The translations under genes were made by a program, and so were the position numbers. This document shows, piece by piece, positions 44,218 through 54,190 of a stretch of DNA of 64,000 nt. The stretch is from Ditylenchus dipsaci (Eukaryota; Nematoda; Chromadorea; Rhabditida; Anguinidae). Under the pieces are notes generated by a model. It searched no databases. It had not been told where the DNA came from and saw nothing but the letters and a program-made list of their open reading frames with translations. The DNA lies in NCBI GenBank assembly GCA_004194705.1, contig SADC01000167.1, forward strand, positions 22,336-86,335. Direction: 5' to 3'. How positions within the stretch are numbered: position 1 is the first letter of the stretch; each line of letters begins with the position of its first letter.

Positions 44218-44698
44218 ATAAATCTTTTTTCTGCCCGCTTTAGGCTTTTTTCTGCCCGCTTTTAGCTTTTTTCTGCCCGCTTTTAGCTTTTTTCTGCCCG
44301 CTTTTCTGAAAATGATTCAACATAACCCCAATCTGTGATAACTTTTTATTTTGTGCAGCTTTAGTACGAAATTTCCTAAGGAATTCGAATATATTTTCAG
44401 AATTTCGAAAAAATTATTGGCTGCTGAGATGTGACCATTTGTTGCATCTAAGAGATTTTTATGCCCAAATTATCCAAAATTACCAAAGTTGGACAGGTAA
44501 CAGCTTTTTTGAAATTCTGTAAATAAATTCGAATTCCTTAAAAAATTTCGTATACAAGGGCTGCTCAAAATAAGAAAAGTTATCACAAATTGGGGTCATT
44601 TTCAATCATTTCAAAAAAGCGGGCAGAAAAGCGGGCAGAAAAAAGCTAAAAGCGGGCAGAAAAAAGCCAGAAGCGGGCAGAAAAAAGTCTCGTCCCTA
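44218..44698. mobile_element. 481-bp fold-back MITE with 8-bp target duplication
   Basis: CAAAATGG lies on both sides (44,210-44,217 and 44,699-44,706). Both ends carry TTTTTTCTGCCCGCTTTTAG iterons, four on each side and inverted, and the interior is palindromic (TTCGAATATATTT against AAATAAATTCGAA; AACCCCAATCTGTGATAACT against its inverse). The right edge reads, inverted, TAGGGACGAGAC, a hAT-like start. The left edge has lost it. It is non-coding. Confidence 0.85.
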
Positions 44699-45129
44699 CA
44701 AAATGGGTTTCCGTATGAACACGACGAATTTGCCTACAGGATGTCCCAAGAACACTGCGCTTTTTCAATTAGTTAAAAAGGAGGAGGGAACTTTATATAC
44801 GCATCGTTGTGTCGAAGGTTCAAATTACCCTTCGTTCAATCCCCCTCACTGAGCCCTTTATTTTTTTACTCTAATTTTTAGTAAGTTCACAGCCAGTGGT
44901 AGTCGAACCTGTGACCTAGGGTGATGCGTATATAAAACTTCCTTTAAATCGAGGCTTGGGGAGGTTCAGAAAATAACATTGTCGGAAACGACAATTTTTT
45001 TTGCGGAAGGTGGTCGCCGGGTAGAATTGGAGATTTTGAAGCGCCGGTGGTCGGCACGTCGCCGGCGGAGGCGGCGAAATTTTGGTTTAATTGAACTATA
45101 CCCCCACATCTCAAGTAAACCCTATCCCC

Positions 45130-45520
45130 ACATCTAATTTTGCCTTGGTCCGCCTGTTGTTCTTTGTCATCTTTTTAGGCTTAGGCACCCAGCTGATCCG
45201 ACACTTTTTTAAACCTCTTTCTTAATGTTTTTCTGTCAATTCTATTTTGACAGTCTGAATCGTTTTTTAAAATCCGAAAAGTTTGTACTCTAAAAAAGCA
45301 AAAATTGGGATGTGGGAGCATAGTTCGAGTGCTCAGTCTAGTCAAAAGGTCGGGGAAAAAGTGATAGTGAAAGTCGATTTCAAAGAAAAAATGGACTTTT
45401 TAATTTGGAGTAACAAGATACAGTTAAAACTCGATTTAAGGAAACTCGATACAATGAATATTTAAGGTTGAAAGTTTGTTTCCGCCTAGGGTCCGATACT
45501 TTTTGTACCTTTATTTTTTA
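45130..45520. repeat. fragments of the mariner-type MITE family
   Basis: GATACAGTTAAAACTCGATT at 45,418 followed by CCGCCTAGGGTCCGATACTT at 45,482 match the left part of the 23,948 and 52,312 elements. GATCCGACACTTTTTTAAAC at 45,195 is a second piece. Ends are incomplete. Confidence 0.65.
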
Positions 45521-45821
45521 AAACTTTCGCCAGTTATTTTTCACGGTCTTGTCTTAAATAAAAATCAGAATTTAATTTTGGGTTTTGATTTGTTTTCGAT
45601 CGCTATTTTTTTAAAATATCTGCTGTTTTCAAACATGAATCACTCAAAGAGCTCTCAGGTAGCTCAACCACTATCATCGATTTTTCTGTGAAAATCGATA
45701 AGACAATGATTTACCTTGAATGAGACGGTTTTTTGTGACCACTTGTACATAATTTCGAGTCAATTGATTTTTACCAAAAGTCCATATCTCAATACTCAGA
45801 TTTTCAAAAATCATTCTGTAA

Positions 45822-45965
45822 TACCGTATTTGCTCTAATAGAAACCCGGGGGCTCCTATTTTATGGATGCCCTCCAGGGGGGCTTATATTAGAGGAGGGG
45901 GGGCTTGTATTAGAGCGGGGCTTTTATTTTTTAAACTCGCCGCGCCGATGGCGCGTAAAAATTTT
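45822..45965. mobile_element. solitary left end of a TACCGTATTT-family element
   Basis: TACCGTATTTGCTCTAATAG is followed by GGGGGCTCCTATTTTATGGA and two more GGGCTTRTATTAGAG phrases. No right end with TA follows before the next element. Confidence 0.7.
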
Positions 45966-46052
45966 GAGTCATAATTTTTTTCCGCCATCTTCTGATCGCT
46001 TCTAATTTTTCACATAACATTGTTGAAACAGCGTTTACACATCAAAAGCACT

Positions 46053-46295
46053 TACCGTATTTCCTCTAATAGACGCCCTCCCCCTTATTTAAAACCGTGT
46101 TTGTGGAAATGCGTTTTTGACCTATTTTTTTAAACTGCTAACCGGCAAGTCACTGCTCATTTTGTAGCCAGTGAGATGAGCTACAAAATGAGTGGTGACT
46201 TGCTAAAAAGCAGTCTTCAAAAAACAAGTCGAAAACACAATGTCAAGAACACGATTTTGGATAGGGCGAGGGCTTCTATTAGAGGAAATACGGTA
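46053..46295. mobile_element. 243-bp palindromic MITE, TACCGTATTT family
   Basis: Ends TACCGTATTTCCTCTAATAG and the exact inverse CTATTAGAGGAAATACGGTA include TA at each edge. The interior folds on GTAGCCAGTGAGATGAGCTAC. It is the best-preserved small member of the family whose larger member at 25,679 carries pogo-like coding fragments. Confidence 0.92.
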
Positions 46296-46345
46296 TCCTA
46301 TATTCATAGGGCTGTAAGTACTTTCAACCGCCAAATTATTCTTTT

Positions 46346-46692
46346 ACCCCGCCAAATCATTTATTTATCATGCCAAATCGTAAAAATGAGTATTTCTCAG
46401 TGTTTTTAATTCGTAAAATTTTTTCTTTTGATCATCATGTAGCCCTGAATCTCTAGTTTCTGATAAGCCATCAACTGACTCTTTGTCGTTAAAAAAAAAT
46501 TGAGAAATACCCGTTTTTATGAAACAACTCCTCTTTTATAAAAATGGGTATTTCTCAATTTTTTTTAACGACAAAGAGTCAGTTGATGGCTTATCAGAAA
46601 CTAGAGATTCAGGGCTACATGATGATCAAAAGAAAAAAATTTACAACATAAAACATCGAGAAATACTTATTTTTACGATTTGGCGGGGTAAA
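46346..46692. mobile_element. 347-bp near-perfect palindrome
   Basis: The arms TTACCCCGCCAAATC...GTAGCCCTGAATCTCTAGTT and their inverse meet at about 46,530. The core (AAATTGAGAAATACCCGTTT and its inverse) is almost exact over more than 90 bases. It begins about 50 bp after the 46,053 MITE. It is non-coding, a fold-back element or large hairpin. Confidence 0.88.
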
Positions 46693-47365
46693 ACAATTTT
46701 AGCCTATTCATAGTTTACCCACTGTTTCTCTCGGAGGCGTTCTACCTGAATTTATTTTGGGATATGTTAAGTTGTGGCCTATCAAAAGTGTTCGAATTTC
46801 TTGACTCACCCCGTACTTTTTCAAAAAAGGTTAGAAAATCAAAAAGAAAAAAGCGAGACAAAAATTTGCTGCGAAATTAAGATAATTTTCTGCTAAATAT
46901 CGTTATGCCTTTTTTTATCTGACCTATGCTGCCAACTTATTTTCTTGTTCCTGAAACGTAAACCGACGTCACTTCGTATCGTTTGTTGCTGATTTTCTGC
47001 CGATGATTACTGCATAAAGCAATTTTTTAAACCAACAAAATAGCCGCTAAAATAGTACTTGACTCGATGTAGTTTTTGCTTTGAAATTCACTCATTCACA
47101 AGTATTCTAGCGATCCACTTCGAAAGATGCGCTTGGCAAATACATAAAGACATTCTTTGTATCTTTAACCACGTTTAGCAACACCAATTTATCGAAAAAA
47201 AATTGATTCTGGGGTTTACAAGGGTCCAAATTGACAAGAAATAAAAAAGGTCACCAATAAAAGAACAGTATTTAAATTATATATTTTACAGACCCTGGGG
47301 ATGGGGCCTTGTGAGAGACTCGAAGAATATTAGATAAATTGAGCCTAATTATAATAAAAACGGGT

Positions 47366-48008
47366 ACTTGTGCACTTGGGGGCCCCTTTTTTGGTCAACT
47401 GTAAATGAGGTTTAAACGTCTCCTAAGTAATTTTATACGCCAGAAACGATAAAAAAGTTGTTTCCTTACAATTTTTTTACTAAAAATGGAGTTCTCAAAA
47501 AAAGTTCGTTACCAAAGGTTGACCAACTGCCTTGGTACCCAAGGTAAAATATCTTATATTGGTATCCAACCACGTTTTGGTCACTGGAGCTGGGCGAAAA
47601 GAGTCTTTAATGCATGTATGATCAAGAGTTTCGCTCGGTATCATGTCTCAGGTAAGTAAGTGCGCGCATCTCTGACCAACAAGCCCACTTCGGGGGCGCA
47701 GGGGGCTTGGTTGCTTGAGGTTGAGATGCGCACACCCACATACCTCTTTGGGGGGGGGGGGGTGGTGTCCAAATTCCATCTTTTTGGCTTTTTTAAGATG
47801 TATAGGTACCCTTTTGGTTTAATTGCCTTGGGGACCAAGGCAGTTAGTCAACCTTTGGTAACCAATTTTTAAAAAAAAACTTCCCTTTTAAGTGCGAAAA
47901 TGGTTTAAAAAACAACGTTTTTATCGTTTCTGGCGTATGAAAATTACTTAGGAGACGTTTAAACCCTATTTACAGTTAACCAAAAAGGGGCCCCCAAGTG
48001 CACAAGTG
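47366..48008. mobile_element. 640-bp palindromic element with GGGGGCCCC ends
   Basis: ACTTGTGCACTTGGGGGCCC at the left and its inverse at the right, then GTTTAAACGTCTCCTAAGTA, AACGATAAAAAAGTTG and ACCAAAGGTTGACCAACTGC, all recur inverted. A G-run (47,752-47,762) lies inside. Flanks share AAAACGG but not a clean target duplication. Confidence 0.85.
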
Positions 48009-48700
48009 CCGAAAACGGTATCTGAATAGGGACAGAAACATTATAGGCAGCAAAAAAAGTTAAACATATTTTCAAACACTGAAACTCACCACACAGGTAT
48101 AATACGTAAGAAAGAAAAAAATAAAAACTAACTATTGAATAGAATGATAGCAGATTATCAGTTTTTTCAAAAATAGTTTTTCATCGACAAAAGGTATTCA
48201 GAACAAATTATTTTAAAAATTCGCCAAAAAAATACCTGAGCTTTACATGTTGTTCATTACATATAGCCAAAAACGCACAGTTTTTGCTTACGACAAAATA
48301 TATTGGCGATATGAATTTTGAACACTTTGCACAAATAAAAAATTTCGCTCCCACACTAAAACAGAGCGCGACAGGTAGAGAAATATTGATTTTTTCGCAT
48401 GTAACCTATGATGTATTGATCAAAAATGTTTTGCAAAATGTCACTTAACAGAGAGTGTATAAATATTTAGTGAAAATCAAGCTGATTCACAGAGTTTGTT
48501 CTGTTTTTTTTGCTTTGTTATATTCCTTATTGGCTATTAATATTTTATTTTTCACGATTTTAGTTATATACATTGCAATGTTGCAAAGACTTTTAAGCTT
48601 ACGTTTGAAAGCCTTTTTATTAGCTGTTCGAAAAGTTTGCGGAATTCAGTAATGGTCCTCCTGTTGTGTTTCTTGCGTTTTGGTTTTTATATTTCATGCA
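48009..48700. other. no gene recognised
   Basis: AT-rich DNA. A hydrophobic frame at 48,455-48,652 (FFALLYSLLAINILFFTILV) is probably a by-product of T-richness. No splice or domain evidence. Confidence 0.35.
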
Positions 48701-48708
48701 ATACTGTT

Positions 48709-49920
48709 GGTTCACACTTATTTCCGCCAAACTTGTTTCAGCCAACTGCTTTCCGCAAACTATTTTCCGCCAAACTGATTTCCGCCAAATTGTTTTCGCA
48801 AAGCTGATTTCCGCCAATTTTTTTAAAGGCTTTTAGTTAAAATTCGGTCTATATTTTTTCAAATCGTTTTTCTCGCATCAGATTTATTTTTGCATCATGT
48901 ATTTTTTGCATCAGATATAATATATTTTGCATCAGACTTGCTGCTTTTTGCATCAAATATGCAATTTTCTGCCTTAAACAACCCAAAGTGACCCCGAAAA
49001 CCCTAAACCACTCTTAATGACCTCAAACCGCCACAAAGCACACAAAACCACCCTGAACACTCCAAATAGCCTCAAAGTATTTAAATTACTTATAATCCCA
49101 ATGAACACCCCAAACACCCTAAAACCACCTCATGGCCTCTTAAACATACCTAACCACCTTGGTTCTTACCTACAGGATCTAAAGTTATGTCTGTCTTAGG
49201 CAATACTACTACTATAACGTTTTTTACATAAGTTTACGAAGTGCCTATAGATTAGTACCCATCCAGTCTTAGTGGATGTTCGCGTAGACATCGAAACTAG
49301 AAAATTTACACTTTAATCATGGATACGGAAAATCAGCTAGCTTAAAACCCGAAAATTTATTATCAGCTTCAGACAAAACAAAGAAATAGAAGTGACAACA
49401 GAATCGCAAGTTGATCCTCGGAATCCTCATCATTTTTGGGAGTGCAAAATTACTTGTCAGCAAAACCTGCATCACGTAGCCTTTGTTCCGCTTCCAATAT
49501 ACTCCCTGAAACAAGTCAAGAATTTATTTAGTTAGTTATTTATTCACTAGGTAAACCTATAGTGAGCACAACACATTTCCGGGGTTACCATGTTCAAGAT
49601 GTCTTCTTTTGGTAGGCAGCCAAAAATTATCCAGTATAACCCAATAAGTTTGCTCGGGACCTGGACCAAGGCGCTTAAAGTCGGCACACGTCTCCAACCT
49701 TTTTCTAATAGCACTTTCTGTTGTGTTCGGAAACGCACCTCTAAGATCCTCCTTGCAGATTCGACGAGGAGAAGAGCCTTGACAATTAATAAATCAGTTT
49801 AGAAAACAGTCAAAGTAAAAGAATACTATTGTTGTGACACTTTGACTAAAAGCCTTCTTTTTAAAAAAGTTGGCGGAAAGCAGTTGGCGGAAACCAGTTT
49901 GGCGGAAAAAAGTGTGAACC
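48709..49920. mobile_element. 1.2-kb hAT-like element carrying a TAF1 gene fragment
   Basis: ATACTGTT directly flanks both sides (48,701-48,708 and 49,921-49,928). Ends GGTTCACACT...TTTCCGCC and its inverse carry TTTCCGCCAAACTG-type iterons, six on the left (48,720-48,815) and three on the right (49,867-49,907). The interior has no transposase. It has TTTTTGCATCA repeats (48,890-48,960), CCTAAACCAC-like phrases (49,000-49,160) and, on the minus strand at 49,420-49,778, a piece of a host transcription-factor gene. Its 8-bp duplication and iteron style match hAT, although the terminal GG is unusual. Confidence 0.9.
49420..49778 (-). pseudogene. TAF1: captured, broken fragment of TAF1 (TFIID subunit 1)
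   Basis: Exon 1 (49,778-49,557) reads KEDLRGAFPNTTESAIRKRL then ETCADFKRLGPGPEQTYWV, DNFWLPTK and, one frame over, EDILNMVTPEMCCAHY. A 55-nt intron (49,502-49,556, GTTTACC...GGGAG) follows, and exon 2 reads ILEAEQRLRDAGFADK. TAF1 has KEDLRxAFP...SIRKRLK.CADFKR...WWVL...FRLPTEEEI...VSPEQCCAYYSM.AAEQRLKDAGYGEK in its DUF3591 core, so the match is collinear over about 95 residues. Lesions: one extra base in the LPTK/ED run and an in-frame TAA right after ADK, with a further acidic NDEDSED stretch downstream as in TAF1. The intron is retained, so capture was from genomic DNA and not mRNA. It lies wholly inside the 48,709-49,920 element. Confidence 0.88.
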
Positions 49921-49928
49921 ATACTGTT

Positions 49929-50354
49929 GCCTTCAAACTGTTTTCTGTTGTTTTTCAAAAATATAAATCGTGTTTGATACGTTTTGCTCTTTCTGTTTGA
50001 TGCTGGGTTTAATCAACTAAGAGGTAAACTATGGATCCTTGACCCTTCTCGAACAAGCTGTTCGGCTATTTTAAAGAGTAAGTGCCGATTTCGAGCTTGG
50101 TTTACCCAATTTTTTTTAGTTTCATTTTCGCACAGTAGTTTGAAATATCTATTTGTAAGCGATAACTTCCTTCACTTAAATAGGTTCGTAATCATTTGGG
50201 TAGAACTCATTTTGGCGCCCTAGTTTCGGCGCCCTCATTTGGCGCAATTATTATATAGTGATTTTCAATCCAACCGTGATTTTAACCTCCAACCTCAGTG
50301 TTCCAGATCCACTTTCAAGGGTCTAGATATACTGGATGTCTCATGTACCAACAA
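49929..50354. other. no gene recognised
   Basis: GGCGCCC phrases recur three times at 50,213-50,246 (TTTTGGCGCCCTAGTTTCGG). Otherwise AT-rich with no supported frame. Confidence 0.35.
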
Positions 50355-50669
50355 AACCAATTGGTCGTCCACTTGCATCCAAAACTTTTTTATGTTTTTC
50401 GGGTTCCAAAACAATTTTCTGCACTAATTCGAGCATGCTGAAGATGGTTTGACAGTGGTAAAATTACGTTTTATCGAGAAATGTTTGAGTTATTGCTAAT
50501 TCTTGGTTTATCAGAATTAATCGTTAGCAATAACTCAAACATTTCTCGATAAAACGTGATTACACCATTGTCAAACCATCTTTAACATGCTCGAATTAGT
50601 GCAGAAAAATTGTTTTGGAACCCGAGAAAACCTAAAAATTTTTTGATCCAAGTGGACGACCACTTGGTC
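50355..50669. mobile_element. 315-bp near-perfect hairpin
   Basis: CCAATTGGTCGTCCACTTG at the left mirrors CAAGTGGACGACCACTTGG at the right. The arms meet at about 50,510 in AGTTATTGCTAATTCTTGG / ATTAATCGTTAGCAATAACT. Each arm is about 145 bp with few mismatches. It lies 146 bp before the secreted-protein gene. Confidence 0.88.
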
Positions 50670-50814
50670 TAAATTGGGGTGGGGTTGCTGAAAAGATCCA
50701 TAAACACGTCACCGAGGTTGCTGGTTAGAGTCTCCCTGAGTGTAAACTTTATTTTTCACCTCCACTTTTAACTATCTAAATTCTAACTTCTCTAATGTTG
50801 ATATTTAGCAAAGA

Positions 50815-51384
50815 ATGAAATTGATATTCTTGACTTTCTTAATATTTGTTATATTATCTTCTTTGTCACTAACATGTATGGCTGTTACAAAAAAAGAGCT
50901 TGAGTCCGAAATTAATGAACTAGATGTTAACCAGTCCAAATTAAATGCCTACTCTGACCTTAAAAAAAATATTGAAAACCTTAATGTTTTTGAAAGCAAA
51001 CTTCAAGACCTAAAAAACTTTGTCGAGCTCCATAAAAAGCTACAAAATTGTACGCGTTTATTCAAAATGAAAATTTGGCCTCTACCATTTCAAACATGTT
51101 CATGGAATCAGTACAAAGCAAAAATTGTTGGAAAATGTTAAACAATATTGAATAAAAACATAGGAGATTTTCCCCACCGAAAATACACGAACAAGTTAAT
51201 TGCTGCAACTCAACTAGTGACTAACAATGCTGTGGGTCCGAACGGAACAATGCATGTGTTCGATTTTGTTAAAACAACTAACATTGACTTGAGCTACGCA
51301 ACATTGCTTAATTCATATATGAGAATAATAAAGACTATCAAGGATGATTCTTACATTAGACCGAACTTGTTAAATGCACAGTGA
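50815..51384 (+). CDS. secreted, coiled-coil-like protein, interrupted once
   Basis: ATG 50,815 opens MKLIFLTFLIFVILSSLSLT-CMA, a clear signal peptide, then a charged, helix-forming stretch (KKELESEINELDVNQSKLN, ENLNVFESKLQDLKNFVELH) with leucines at heptad-like spacing and a pair of cysteines near the end of the first segment. A TAA at 51,139 stops the frame. The same frame then continues without further stops to 51,384 (KYTNKLIAATQLVTNNAVGP, TTNIDLSYATLLNSYMRIIK). A donor-like ACA/GTGAGT lies at 51,379. The single stop may be a nonsense mutation, a short missed intron or a sequencing error. The family is not recognised. Later exons may lie beyond the transposon insertions downstream. Confidence 0.55.
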
Positions 51385-51986
51385 GTCATTTTCAATATCA
51401 CTTTTGCAAAAAAAACGAAAGGAAAAAAAGAACGGAAAAAGCAAAAAGAGTTTATTTTGTTGCCGTCAGCATGAGGCAATGAGAAAATTGCACGATTCTC
51501 AAAAGCAAATTTGTTTTCTTTGCACTCTTCGAACATTTCTGAATTTCAAAATCCCAATTCTGAATGAAATTTTCGAGAATACCAAGAATACATTTACCAA
51601 AATTTATGTATTTATATAAATTTATACAAATACGTTCCCCCAAGGCAAAAAGTCAAAATTTCAGTAGAATTTTTTTGAAAGCGTTTGTCCACTACCAAAA
51701 ATAAATCTTTTCTAGCGTGTAAAAGCCCTAAGTGATCAAAATCATTTTTAGAATGAGTTGGTAGGAGAAGCTCCTGCCCAAAATTTGGAAAAAATTCAAA
51801 TCATTCAAATCATGAATCCCAAAGAAAAACACGAACTGACAAAGCAACCATAAAATGAATCAGAACTGTTTCCCGCCAATTCAAATTTTCTTCAATTTTT
51901 TTAAAACTCCTCATCCTCTAATAACTCCCTACCCTATGGACCTCATATCTCAGCCTAAAGCAAACATTTCGCAAATCTGTTTGGCT
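51385..51986. other. possible small exons, otherwise unassigned
   Basis: Coding-like phrases LRTFLNFKIPILNEIFENTK (51,527) and, after an acceptor-like CATTTTTAG at 51,752, NELVGEAPAQNLEKIQIIQI could be further exons of the secreted-protein gene. Frames are not continuous. At 51,910 ATAACTCCCTACCCTATGGA resembles the interior of the MITE at 58,213. Confidence 0.25.
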
Positions 51987-52822
51987 ATGGTCACAATCCT
52001 TGGTCTTGGTCGATGTCAAAGTCGAATTTGGCCAGATATGATTTTTTTAGTATCATTTTTATGTTTTCAATACCGAATAACAGCTCGGGAACTAAGCTTT
52101 CTTCTACATCGAGAAGCTTTTTATTTATACGACTAAAATCCGTGTTATAATACAAAAGTTGTAGGTTGGTCGATGTCGAGGTCGATGTACCTTGACCGTG
52201 ACACCGACCAGCCTACAACTTTTAGACCATCACATTTATTTTTGTTATTTTGATGCACAAAAAAGCTAAGATCCTGAGCTATCATTTGCTACAAAAAACA
52301 TGAAAAAGATACAGTCGAGTCTCCATGATCCGGCACCCCCTAAAGTACGTTCCCGCCTTTGGTCCGACACTTTTTTTATCTCGATTTTTTAAGTCTTTTG
52401 CCAAATATGATTCGCCAGTCTGGTCCGAAATATTGCAAGGATTCCGATTTTGCCGGTTGTTTTTTTGAATAGCAAAATTTTGGCCGTAAAGACACTCGGG
52501 TCTCGATAATCCGGCACCCCTTTTTTGAACAAGAGTCGCACTATCGAGACCCGTGGGTCTTTACGGCAAAAATTTTGCTATTCAAAAAAAAAGACCGGCA
52601 AAATCGGAATCCTTGCAATATTTCGGACCAGACTGGCGAATCATATTTGGCAAAAGACTTTAAAAATCGAGGTAAAAAAAGTGTCGGACCCAAGGCGGGA
52701 ACGAACTTTAGGGGTGCCGGATTATCGAGACTCGACTGTACCAGAAAAAATTATCTCTGGCCACAAGAGAAGTAAAAAAAGTCGACATCGACCAAGACCA
52801 AGGAGGGTGACCAGGGGTTTTT
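51987..52822. mobile_element. element with TTGGTCTTGGTCGATGTC inverted ends, hosting a nested MITE
   Basis: CCTTGGTCTTGGTCGATGTC at 51,998 is repeated inverted at 52,783-52,802, and GGTCGATG(T/A) phrases recur near 52,165-52,190. The MITE at 52,312-52,738 sits inside. Outer borders are not resolved by a target duplication. Confidence 0.6.
52312..52738. mobile_element. 427-bp TA-flanked palindromic MITE (mariner-type)
   Basis: Ends CAGTCGAGTCTC and its inverse are flanked by TA (52,310-52,311 and 52,739-52,740). GATCCGGCACCCC and GTTCCCGCCTTTGGTCCGAC recur inverted, and the element folds about 52,510. The inner block is shared with 23,948-24,363. Confidence 0.93.
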
Positions 52823-53273
52823 TTGCGTTTTCTTATTCACTAGAAGCTTAGCTTGTTCCACTTCTCAGATTTCTATTGAGCGCCCGAAATTCGCGAAATC
52901 CACTTCAAAATAGCTCTCATGGGAGTTGATAAAAAAATACTGTTGTATTGGTTCGCTAAAAAAGCTGATTAACTATTCGAAATCAGAATTTTTGATGAGT
53001 AACTGTATTTCATCCAATTAACGCGTTTGCTCTATTAAACGCGTCCCTCTGACTTCGAAGTTTGTATCTCAGCTTTCTCTTTTCGGATTTTGAGTTTTCG
53101 CCCAAATATGTAAAGATTGACCTCGAAGCTTTCTGATCTTTGGGGATACAAAATAAACCGCGATCGCGTGTTTTTGAAGGAAATACGACGTGTCGACAAA
53201 TATAAATATCCTTATGAAATTCTGCACCAGAAATTTCAAAAGTCACGCATCAAAGCTGTGGTGTTAAAAATCT

Positions 53274-54190
53274 ATGTTAAGGCTGAATAATATCGACATG
53301 GACATCTTAGACATACAGAAAAGTGATTTATATTTTTTCGGCATTGGTTCTATGTTTGAAAAAGGGAAAAGCTCTGATAGAAATCTCACGGAAAATCAAT
53401 ATTCGACAGAAGAAGGTCTATTAAAGATGGTGATGTATGGAGACAAAGCTACTGAAGACGAACAAAAAATCACTACATACATAATTGGTCTGAAAAATTA
53501 TATAAATAAACAACAATTAGTAAGCTTGGACCGAATAAAAGCTGAATCAGAAAAAATTGATTCGCAGAAAAAATCAGAAGTTTTTTTCCAAAATCTTAAT
53601 GATGAAGCCAAAAAAGTTACTGATTTTTTATTGAAACTGTTAGATTTCTCGTTGATTATCATGCTTTCTGGCGAAAATTTACAAGGATGCCAGTATGCTG
53701 TTCTTTCTCAAATCAAATCAGTAAGCTTGAAAAACGTTGAACACTTTGATTCGGCTGTCGAGGAATATTCTAAACAAAAAAAACTAATGAATGCAAACAC
53801 TGAAAGTTTGAAAGTATTTGAAACTTTTATAAATATTTTAAAAGATGACTTGATAAAATCACTACAAAAAATTGAGGAATTTCCAACTGAAGAAGCCATG
53901 CAAACATTTTTAGAAAGCAGATCGGAAGTAAAAGATTATAGTAAAAAAAGGGGAAATAGAAAAAGAAATAAATCGAGTATTGTAATTGGGTTAGAGAATT
54001 CTTTAAAAATGATTAAGCTCTTAAATCATAAACATTTTGATGATCAAGGATGTGCAATTTGCTTAGAAGATCAAATAACTTCGCAGAAAAAAATAGAGTT
54101 TGATTGTGGTCATTCTTTCATGAGGAATGTATAAGAGAATGGTTTAAAAAGCAGAAAACTTGCCCTACTTGCAGATCTACAAGAGTTTGA
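53274..54190 (+). CDS. RING-H2 zinc-finger protein (E3-ligase-like), one frameshift
   Basis: The longest open frame in the window (286 codons) starts MLRLNNIDMDILDIQ and is rich in Lys, Glu and Leu with helical stretches (KVTDFLLKLLDFSLIIMLSG, FETFINILKDDLIKSLQKIE) and a basic patch (KKRGNRKRNKSS) before the C-terminus. The last 40 residues form a RING-H2 finger: CAICLED ... CGHSF and, after a one-base loss at about 54,120, HEEC...WFKKQKTCPTCR, giving C-x2-C, C-x-H-x2-H-x2-C, C-x2-C. It ends at TGA 54,190. RING-H2 domains recruit E2 ubiquitin-conjugating enzymes. There is no signal peptide. The rest is unrecognised. The frameshift could be a sequencing error, since everything else is intact. 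It could be the downstream part of the gene starting at 50,815, split by transposons, but nothing proves this. Confidence 0.8.

Noticed and set aside
47641..47872. Overlapping frames in both directions around 47.7 kb
   Set aside because: They are in the centre of a 640-bp palindrome and include a G-run; no domain is visible.
48455..48652. Hydrophobic 65-codon frame as a membrane protein
   Set aside because: T-rich DNA gives such frames by chance; no splice sites, homologue or conserved copy.
50815..51384. Stop-codon reassignment to explain the internal TAA
   Set aside because: Other genes in the window end normally at TAA and TGA and transposon frames contain the usual stops; one stop is better explained by mutation, splicing or error.
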